From Owenia fusiformis (Eukaryota > Annelida > Polychaeta > Sabellida > Oweniidae): a stretch of DNA of 64,000 nt. The DNA lies in contig CAIIXF020000003.1 in assembly GCA_903813345.2 (NCBI GenBank), positions 19,294,931-19,358,930 of the forward strand, read 5' to 3'. The position numbers and the translations under genes are program-made. The notes under the pieces are model-generated. The model saw only the letters and a list, made by a program, of their open reading frames with translations. It did no database searches and was not told the origin of the DNA. Shown one piece after another: positions 11,724 to 21,600 of the stretch; position 1 is the first letter of the stretch; every line of letters begins with the position of its first letter.

Positions 11724-11801
11724 TCACCAAATATTTATCACATTCCCATGGCCAAGCTGGACATTTTCGCTATCATGAATAGTCACATTTGGGGGTAAAG
11801 G
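11724..11801 (-). other. Second RHIM exon of the connexin-like gene, ending in an early stop
   Basis: Encodes residues 345-369 with the core V-Q-L-G-H-G-N-V-I preceded by NVTIHDSEN. The coding sequence stops at TGA 11726-11724. The DNA beyond the stop still aligns to the 3' end of the neighbouring gene's RHIM exon, down to a donor ACAG|GTAC at the same place. Removing one T from the TTT before the stop would restore that frame, so the stop looks like a one-base insertion or an assembly error. Confidence 0.75.
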
Positions 11802-14800
11802 CTGAAAGATAAGATTCTTTGTTCACTGTTCATATACATATTAATCAATCAACATTATAAACAAAAACAAAATAGAGTAAAACTTGCACAAATTGTGCAA
11901 TAAACACTATCTTTTGTGCAAGTTACTCATGCTTAGATAATTGTCTCTGTTATAACAATAGCCATTCGAGCTCTCATATTTCTACCTTGAAATATTCCAG
12001 TATTATACTCATACTCATTGGATTTGTTTACCTGTGCTTCTTTATTGACATTAGCTGGTGTATTTTGTTTCCTTGGGCCAGCTGCATTATCATGTTGGTC
12101 TGTGTTGATGTTCATCTGATTTGAGTTGCCAGCCTGGACATTTTTGCAGTTACTGACAGTAACTGATGCTGCTGCTGATGCAATTTGTTCCCGAGGGCTA
12201 TCTTCATCTAAATTAATTGAAATCTTTAAATCTTCAGTTTAACCTTCTATGGCCCTTTATAGTTAGAGAAATGCCTAAAGGTCAACTTCACCCATATATA
12301 TTGCTTATAAGTATCATTCAGTAGTTTAATTCTTGATATGTTGTCAATCACGATCTTGGCTCTTTCTTATTCGCCAGTGGAATTTGTCAGTTGTATTCTT
12401 ATATGCGTCTGAACTGAATAGCATATGAGGTTACAAAAACTAGGAACTAATTGACATCACACAATATTCCAAGTTATGGTACAAGCTTGACAGCCATGTC
12501 ACCTCTGAATACCATTAGCTTACATCCTTAAAAATTAATTTAGTAAGACATTGGCCTACCTCCCAGAACATATCCTCCGTCATCTGTTTCTGGCTCAGTA
12601 CATTGCAATGGAGCTGAATTTAAAAGATCATTTCTATTTATTTTGCAAGTGTGACTCACTTTGATTACATTGCTAACTTGAAAGAAAAGAGGAAATATGA
12701 TGCTTATTGCTTAATATGGGGCAAGATATTTCAATGTGTCACTCTATGCCTATATTATGATTACTGATGGAGTTTGACTGAAAATAATAAGTTCAACTTT
12801 CTAAACCATATGTGGATCATTAGATCCAAGAATATATAAGAGACTTCCATGGGATGGTTACCAGTACTTATATACTTTTGATTTAGTAAGATATTAACTT
12901 ACCTGCTGGAGTGTTTAATCCCGGGTCAGCTCTTTCTGCCGTAGATGTTGCCTCTGGACTTTGCGATGGACCTAAATTGAAACAAGTGTGACATTCACTT
13001 TGGTCATGTCCCAAAGCCTTCAAACTTGGGAGAATAGTGGAGATTTGATGCTTTAAGGGAACTATGGGGCAAAATGCTTGTGAATATCATTTGCCATCTA
13101 AGTAGTATCATGATCTTTTAATTAATTGGTAGCATGCATATTGAGTTTATGTAAAGAAGCTGGGTATCTAAGGAATGAGCTTGTCTGTTTGGAAAATTAT
13201 TTAAGGAACAAAAAGCACATTTATCTGTTTTAAGCCAATAAGAAGATAACTACTTTAATATAACTGACTTTTCAAATCTTAAACTTTTAAATTGAGATTT
13301 GAAGGATCAAACTTTGTCAGAATAACTTTTGACTCACCAGCAAGGGGCACTTGTTGTTCATTGCTCTCGACATCATCTTCGACTTCTTGTTCTAAAGTAA
13401 AAAATAATTCAAAAATAATTCAGTGTAAAATGCACATTATAGTATATTATTATATTATATACTATTTAATGAATCTATTTGACTGATTTGTGAATCTCAA
13501 ATATGAGTATCTTGATAAGCATTATATATGAGGACTTATTGTGTATATAGCACCCAAAAATGTATTTGTTTGGTGGTTGGTGTTTGATGGTTACATGGTG
13601 TCCTGTGGTTGTCATTGGGCATCTTTAACAATTGGTAGTAACCAGTTTTCCCACCAGGTGGCTCATTCGGGTCAGATAGCATCAGTTCCATTATTCATCA
13701 GTTTTATTGTATCACCCTTATGTGTCTTATAGTTATGCAAATTAAAATATATGTCCAGTAAAAGAAAATATTATCTGTATTTACAAGAAAAGATATTTAA
13801 CATTTTGTGATTTTAGAACATTAGGGTCTATGGGGAATCTCCCCAAACTAGAAGTCACATTTTCAAAAAAAATTAAACTTTCAAAGTTGATAAACAATTT
13901 TCGATACCCATATTTCTAGATGTATTTTTACATGTAATTTTATGACTTAAATCAAGATTATTTCTTTTCGCATCTAGTCTATTATGTACCAACAAAGAAA
14001 TGTGCAACAAAGATACATTAAAATGCCATTACTGGGTATAATGTCTATAATTCATTACTTGTAAATCCATCAAAATTTTATATCCATATGAAATAAAAAA
14101 CTTACTTTTCAAAAGTAATAGAAAAATGAAATAAGTTTTATAGCTCTGGATTTAATAGGGTATTGCAATTTGATAACTTTCACCCTGGATCGCCACATCA
14201 TATCAAAATTTTCTGAAGAATTATCAGAATGTTCAAACAAAAAGAAATGTACTGGATAATTTTAGAAATCTCATGACATTGTTCTTTCATCTAATAATTT
14301 TGAATGTACATGAACTTACAAGAATTTGAGAAAATAGAGAAAGGAAATATAAAGACAAATGAAACATGTACCTTTTCTCTTGAGTATTGGAAGGAGGTCA
14401 TCAATCTTAAGCTTGTCACTCACACAGTTGCACACAACACAGTTGCACATGTGTGCAACTGTCCTGGAGAAGTCTATGATATGTAGAATTATGACCAGTA
14501 GAAAACGAATAAACATAATACACAGAACAGCGAGCTTCGCATCTACTAGAAGGACTTCGCATCTTATATCTTCATTTGGAACATCCTTCTGTTGACATAG
14601 GTATTCACTGGGGATATGAAACCCATACATTGAATTCATGACAGCTATGAAGACAACTTCGATACATATCTGAATCAGGGTTTGAATTAGGTATCCAATA
14701 GCAATACCTTTTCGTACCTTAGGACCCATTTCTTTATGCTCAACAACCCAATATGAACAAATGTAATAGATTATCACAGTGATGCAGACCATTGCTAACT

Positions 14801-15050
14801 GAATATTCCAATAGATGGGCAGGGGCAAAGGGGAATAATCTTCATAGCAACGATTCTCGAGTCTATCTAGGATATGACGTTCCATAGTTTTGTTTGGCGG
14901 CATGCATTGAAATTGTTTCTGTGTGAAGATAATGCAGTTGATCGGCACCAATATCAATAAACTAGTACTGATATGAACAATGTTTACAACATACTCAAAC
15001 ACAAACGTGTATTCTTTCAATTTTTCATGAAATCCTGTGATGATCTCCAT
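11724..15050 (-). CDS. Connexin-family four-TM channel with tandem C-terminal RHIM motifs, 6 exons, 369 aa
   Basis: Minus-strand coding exons are 15050-14372, 13391-13338, 12971-12903, 12613-12560, 12207-12032 and 11801-11724. All junctions are GT-AG and the phases (1,1,1,1,0) give one frame. The large first exon encodes four TM segments (about 22-42, 80-101, 115-140, 173-195). After Cys68 the spacing C-Y-x4-P-x6-W-x2-Q equals that of connexin loop 1/TM2; in TM3-loop 2, E-V-x-F-x7-Y-G-F (131-144) equals the connexin signature. Each loop keeps the two outer cysteines (49/68, 152/164) but lacks the middle one. A C-x-C-x2-C-x-C cluster follows TM4 (202-209). The tail is acidic and low-complexity, encoded by small phase-1 exons, and ends with two RHIM cores: VQAGNSNQM (309-317) and VQLGHGNVI (358-366). 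The stop follows one residue after the second motif. An acceptor just upstream of the first coding exon (near 15080) implies a 5' UTR exon. The likely role is a plasma-membrane pore gated or recruited by RHIM assembly; this is inference. Confidence 0.85.
12032..12207 (-). other. First RHIM exon of the connexin-like gene
   Basis: Encodes residues 286-344. The segment SNCKNVQAGNSNQMNI resembles RIPK-type RHIMs, including an Asn-Cys just before the core and N-x-M after it. Ala replaces the usual hydrophobic residue before Gly. Donor GCACAG|GTAAAC joins in phase 0 to the second RHIM exon. Confidence 0.75.
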
Positions 15051-15697
15051 TGTTCATTTACTCACACAACTTCAGAACCTGAAAATAAAAGAACATTTCT
15101 CAAATACATTTAGTCTAAAGTGGCATGCGCTTAAGGTGCAGTGGTAATGTAAATAAGGTACTTTCAAAAATATACTAAACAATACAATTAGACAAACAGA
15201 GTATATTATGCATTTCTAGGGGTTAGGTATAGTAGTGATGCTGATGTTACTGAAGATGAAAATGATGATTTAGCCAAATTTTTCATTGACTATCATTCTA
15301 TTTTAGAATTGGTATATACAGGATATTCATATACGCACCCCCCTCCCCCAACACAGACATGTAGTATTGCTACCAGAGTTCAGAATTAACGTCATTCTCG
15401 ATTTGCGAATAATTGGTGAAGGGATGAGAACATGTTGACAAAATAAGTTGTAAGTTTGGTGAATATTAAATCCTACTTGAAGTGCAGTGGTAAACTGAAT
15501 AAATTATTTTCAAGTTCAATATTTAGATATTCCTACCTTCCTGATCTCCCCTTTGTAAACTGTATTTCATAAAATTCATTGCTAATTCATTGGATAATCA
15601 AAATGTAGGAGTGCACGTGCAGCTCATACACTGAAAGACAAACTATGTTACCGCAAGGGCTGATTTTGAATTATCCAATTTTTTTTTCTACTTGCAG
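15051..15697. other. Spacer between the connexin-like gene and the first visible TONSL exon
   Basis: Contains the acceptor and 5' UTR of the connexin-like gene near 15080 (minus strand) and the polypyrimidine/acceptor tract of the first visible TONSL exon just before 15698. No TONSL start exon is recognisable here. Confidence 0.5.
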
Positions 15698-18600
15698 GAA
15701 GAATAAACTACACGAGGACCTCTATAGATGTCACTTCAGTATGTCGGGTATATTTAAAGCTAAAGGTAACTTCATCAAAGCTATACACCACGCTGACCAA
15801 GCCCTGCAATGTTGTAGTAAGCTGAAGGACAAATATGTACAGAGTGACGTTTTGTATTATAAAGCTCTGGTAAGCAAAAAATAGTTCTTTTAAAATTAAA
15901 TTAAAAAAAAAGAATATGGTGGAAAATTGTGTGACTCCTATGATATTATGTATATTGTATATGTTAATGTAACTGCTTTCAAATGATCTATGATTAAAAA
16001 AAAGTAATAATAAAAAAAAAAAAAGAATAAAAAAATTAAAAAAATTAAATTTCTGTTTCAGCAAAAAGCTGTTTTGTTTCAAATTATGAGCTGTCATGAT
16101 TCATAAGATGACCAGTCATTATGTTTTGGTTCACAATATCTGAAGAAATGTATTGAAATGATATGTGATCGCTATATTAACTGATAATTTATTTTATTTT
16201 TAAGTATTGACGTTTTCATTGTAGTGTCAATTGGAGCTTGGTGTATATAGTTCTGCCTTGAAGTGTTTGAAACAAGCCAGTAAGATTGGTGCCCCGACCA
16301 GTGAGGAGCGCGAGAGGAATGAAACTGCTCTCAAAGCAGGTTAGTGAAAAGGTTGTGTTAACGTGTCAGGTTATGTTGAAAGGCCATGAGAATTTTAGTT
16401 GAAAGGTCATGTCAGATTTAGTGTAAAGGCCATAGCTGTCAGGTTAAGTTGAAAAGCCATGTCTGAGGTTTAGTTGAAAGGCTGCTTCGGGCTTAGTTAA
16501 AAGGCCATGGCTAGTTAAGTTTGAAAGCCATTTCAGGTTTCATAGAAAGCCCGTGTCATTTAAGCTAAAAGGTCATGTCAAGCTTAGTTGAGAGGCCATG
16601 CCAGGTTTCATAGAAAGCTCATGCCAGGTTTAAAAGACTGTGTCAGGTTAAGTTGAAAGGCCATGTCAATATCAGTTGATAGTCCGTGTCAGGTTAAGTT
16701 GAAAAGCCATGTCAGGTTTAGTTGAAAGGCTGCTTGGGGCTTAGTTAAAAGGTCATTGTTAGTTAAGTTTGAAAGCCATATCAGGTTTCATAGAAAGCCC
16801 ATGTTATTTAAGCTAAAAGGTCATATTTTTCATATTTTCCTTTGAAGACACACAGTTGTTCACATAATTTTAGATCTGAATGCTGAACAGAAAATATTGC
16901 TTCTAATGGTTACATAAGTTTGGCATCTTTTGAAAACATGTTGAACGGGTTGGAGAGATAAAGTATGCAGAATGAGGAGAGAAAATAAAGTATACAAAGC
17001 TTTTTTTGGAAGCTATTGAACCATCCTCCGTACGCAGGGCTTCAAAATCCAGAATATAATCTTCCTTTTTTCTGGACACCTGCTTAGGAGGATGCTATTG
17101 AACCTCAATCTTTTTATTAATTTTAAATTATAACCCGATTAATACTGATTTTTATTTCAGTGATAAGGTCACAAAAGCTGAACAAAGCTATCGGAAATTG
17201 TTCTACAACAGAATATGGGAAACTTATGAAGCTCTATGAGAAACAGGGAGACACACTAGCAGATATGAAACTTTTCACCCATGCTCTGAAAAGCTATCAG
17301 AAAATGGTAAGAAGGAGTTCTTCACTGTTTTGATTGGAATGCATATGTACATGAACATTTTCTTTTCGAAATGTGTTAGTTACATAAAGGATCACTTGTT
17401 TCTCTAGTCAAAAAAATTGAGTCAAAGAGAATTGTGACACAACATTTTGGTGTGCAAATCTAAACTTTGTCAAGATCTTATTCTAATTTCTCAATCTGCT
17501 CATTATATGAAGTTGTTCCCCTAATGGAGTTGTTCCACTTTGCAAGGTTTACTATACTTTCAGTTGGAGTATGCGGAGAAGTTAGAGAAACCAGAAAGAG
17601 ATAAAATCCCTATTTACATCTCACTGGCTCAGACCTACCTCGACAACAAACAGTACCAGGAAGCGATAGAGTATTTCACTAAAGAGTTGGATTGTCGCAA
17701 GAAAGAACCAAGTCAGGTATATATGTCATGATTGCCTTCATAATACAATTGCATTTGCGATATAACTGCAAATAGTACTTTAAGTAATGTTTTGTTTACA
17801 TGTACTTGTAATATGTGATAAAAATTTTATATATTTTTGGTTAGCTTTATATCTATTTTAGTTTCTGATATTTTCGTTCAATCAAAACCTGTCGTTTATT
17901 TTTACTTATTCTGGTACATTGTTAACAGCTCTGTACGCATAGTGCATGACATTCACATTTATTATCTAGCTGGTGAGAAGACATTTGTATATTGTAGGCT
18001 TGCAGGACTTGGTTGTCTATAGCTGAGTGTCAAGAGGGACAAAAAGTGGATTATGATGTCATACACAAATCTTATGTCACTGCGCTAGAATGTGCAAATA
18101 GAGCAGAACATTACAAACTACAGGTAAGTTTATCATGATGTCATACACAAATCTAATGTCACTTCGCTAGAATGTGCAAATAGAGCAGAACATTACAAAC
18201 TGCAGGTGAGTTTATCATGATGTCATACACAAATCTTATGTCACTGCGCTAGAATGTGCAAATAGAGCAGAACATTACAAACTGCAGGTGAGTTTATCAT
18301 GATGTCATACACAAATCTTATGTCACTGCGCTAGAATGTGCAAATAGAGCAGAACATTACAAACTGCAGGTGAGTTTATCATGATGTCATACACAAATCT
18401 TATGTCACTGCGCTAGAATGTGCAAATAGAGCAGAACATTACAAACTGCAGGTGAGTTTATCATGATATCATACACACGTGTTATGTCACTGCGCTAGAA
18501 TGTACTAAAGTTCAAATATGATGCTTCACATATATACAGTATGTATGTGTATAAATATGAAATTTGTCTCAGTTAGAACTTCAATGATTTCCATCATAAC

Positions 18601-21600
18601 ATTGTGTTCTATTTCATCCACAGATCACATGATTGTGATCTACCATCATACATTGTGTTCTATTTCATCCACAGATCACATGATTGTGATCTACCATCAT
18701 ACATTGGGTTCTATTTCATCCACAGATCACATGATTGTGATCTACCATCATACATTGTGTTCTATTTCATCCACAGATCAGAACATTAAAGGGGCTGTCC
18801 AGTTTACAGCAGACCCATAACCACAAAGAGGAATTTAACCTTACAGTACGTAAGATGGAGAAAATCAAACAGAAACATGACATTGATTCAGATGATGATG
18901 TTGATGCAATGGACGAATGCTCAGAGGACATCTTGAATAATGATGTTGTGGAATCTGATATTGACCTTGATGACATATCTGATAGTGGTAAGTGACAGTG
19001 TTGATTGGTTTAAAACTAGGTCAATTTGAAAACTTTGAAAACCAAGATGGAGGGAAGTATAAATATACATACTTACGGGAAAGGAGGTGCGCGAGGGAGG
19101 AAATCGTATCTCATCAATTGAATCATGGGGTTTTCCCTCCTCTTGATTACATTGAAGGATTTGCATCCTGGTATGGTCAAGGATTCATATTTGACAAAGA
19201 ATAAAGCACTATTCACTAAAATATTGTGTATCTTTATTTGTAGTTTTTACATGTAACTTCATTGTTGTAACTCTATTTAAATCAGAGGTGTATTGTACAA
19301 TAAAATACATTATACGAGAGGTAGAGCAATGCTTATTGTACCACCAATGAAGGAGAGCAATACCTCTTGGGTACGGAAGTTATTTATTTATTTATATAAT
19401 TAATCCCGGAAGACAGACCCAGAAACCCTTCCTTGAAGGAGCCCTTTGTTTTTTATGTGTACTCATACATTGTTATACAAGTACACACTACAGCCTTTTG
19501 TACGAGTTATGGATCACTCAGTCAAAAACCCTGAAGTACTTTACGAAAACAAGCAAATTATTCACACCGTTCGTTTGAAGTGCACCACCAAAGTTTGAAT
19601 ATTTGCTTATAGATGGCAGCAGTGACAATGAGGAGCGTGATGAGCCATTACCTGACAACCGACCAAGATTTTCCCGCAAGTCTGCAATGTTGATGAAAAA
19701 GAATGAGAAAGGGGAGACCCCGCTCCACAAGGCCTGCATTGAAGGAAATATGAAACGTGTGAAAGCTCTTGTGGAACAGGTAAAGAATTCTTTTAAGCTT
19801 TAAGAGTCTGTATCACGAGAGATTTTTTGTGATTTTTTTTAATCCCAACTAAATACAAATCACATGAAATTGATGCACTTATAGCCAACATGGAAGAGCT
19901 CAGACTGAAATGGTTGTCTGTTGTCAAAAGTATCAATGCTATTAGATTTTGAAATGTACTGACTTGGAACTGCCGGGAAATTAGTTTATACGAGGTATAG
20001 GTAAGTCAAGGTCAAAATATAGGTCAAATCAAAGTTTTTTATGTCATCAACAAAAAGTGGTGACATATTGTTATGGTCTCCGGTTTTTTTGACGGCGGTT
20101 GGTGGTTGGCGGTTGACGTCACAAATTCTTACAACTTCCAATAACTTAACAAATACTGTTCATACTGACTTCAGTTTTTCCAAAATCTACTACAAGTTTT
20201 CAGAAGTTCAAATCTGACTTTATATTTAAGATTTGACCTTCAATGACCTTTTTTAAGGTCAAAAAGGTATCTTTTCAACTTGCATCAAATTGACCAATCT
20301 TTTTTTTCAAAAATATCTACAAGTTATAAGAAGTTCAAATCTGCCTTTAGATTTGAGATTTGACCTTCAATGACATTCTCTAGGTTGAAAAAGGTCAAAA
20401 AGGTCGTTTTTCAACTTGCTTCAAATTGACCAATTTTTTTTCAAAATCATCTACAAGTTCTCAAAAGATCAAATCGGACTATAGACATTCTCAAGGTCAA
20501 AAAAGATTTGACCTTCAATGACCTTTTCAAGGTTAAAAAAAGGTCAAAAAGTATTTTTTCAATTTGCTTCGAATTGACAAATCTTATTTTCAAAATCATC
20601 AAATTGATATCTCAAAAACTAGACTTTCAATACCATTCTACTTTTGAAGAAGTTTTAGACCCATTTTCTCCTGCAATAAAAATCAGAAAAAGGAGATCCT
20701 CTTTTGAGTAAATAGGTTCAACATTCTGAAAAAATTGTTGACATGTTCATAAAATTTTCGAATTGTTTGATAGGTATTTTATCATCATGGGCACTTCACG
20801 TGAAAGGGAACATATTATTTTAATGAAAACCACTGTATTTATTCCCAGAAAATACTCATGGTGAAAGATATGACTGTCTAAAATCACTTGCCATACTGCA
20901 CATGGACCATTGGGAAATAAATACGCTGAATTTTACGGATTATATAAATAAGTGTTTTAAAAAACACTGTTTGAATACTCCGGTAATTTTCGTGTGCTAC
21001 TATACTTTTGTGCTTTTCGCAAGTTTTTGAAAATTCACGAAATATGTTAGCCGCGATGTGCCAATAGTTATACAGGGTGGGCCAAAAAAACACTTTTTTT
21101 TCAAAATGCTATAACTTTTTTAATTTTTTATACAAAATCATAATTTGCATATCAAATGAAACTTGAGGTTGTAATCTAGCCATGGATCATTGAACACTTT
21201 TACTTGAATAGAATATGTCACCAGCGTCTCACTTAAACATGTGGTGTTGATATGCATGTGATGTAGTGTTGGCCGTATAAATGTTCCTGAACTGATACGG
21301 CCTGATGACAGCCAAGCTAATTGGCAAACCCCAGTGAGTAAAGGGTATGGGAAGGTCTCCAGGAGATTGTATGAAGGCACCCAATCAAGAAAATTGCTCA
21401 ACTAAAGCTGACAATTAAGACAGATTGAAAAAAACTTAGCTTACATTTCATTGATACTGCTATATCAGCAAGGCGATTAAAACTAAAATATATCATCAAA
21501 TAGGGTGGTGGACCAGTTGAACTCCTCTTTTAAATCAAATATAATCCAAGTTGAAGGACTTGTAACATTATATTATTACTAAGAACCCCTGGCACTTGTA

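Noticed and set aside
14316-14371. Continuation of the connexin first exon to the stop at 14316
   Set aside because: The frame passes a good donor (AAAAG|GTACAT) at 14371, and the next exons continue in matching phase to the RHIMs, so the extra residues are intron.
7501-15050. The two RHIM genes as one long transcription unit
   Set aside because: The exon at 7549 begins with its own well-placed ATG and the connexin frame stops at 11724; no in-phase exon joins them. Read-through transcripts are not excluded.
18518-18820. Frames with repeated SSTDHMIVIYHHT and FIHRSHDCDLPSY
   Set aside because: Produced by the 51-bp acceptor repeat in a TONSL intron; both frames overlap the real exon out of frame.
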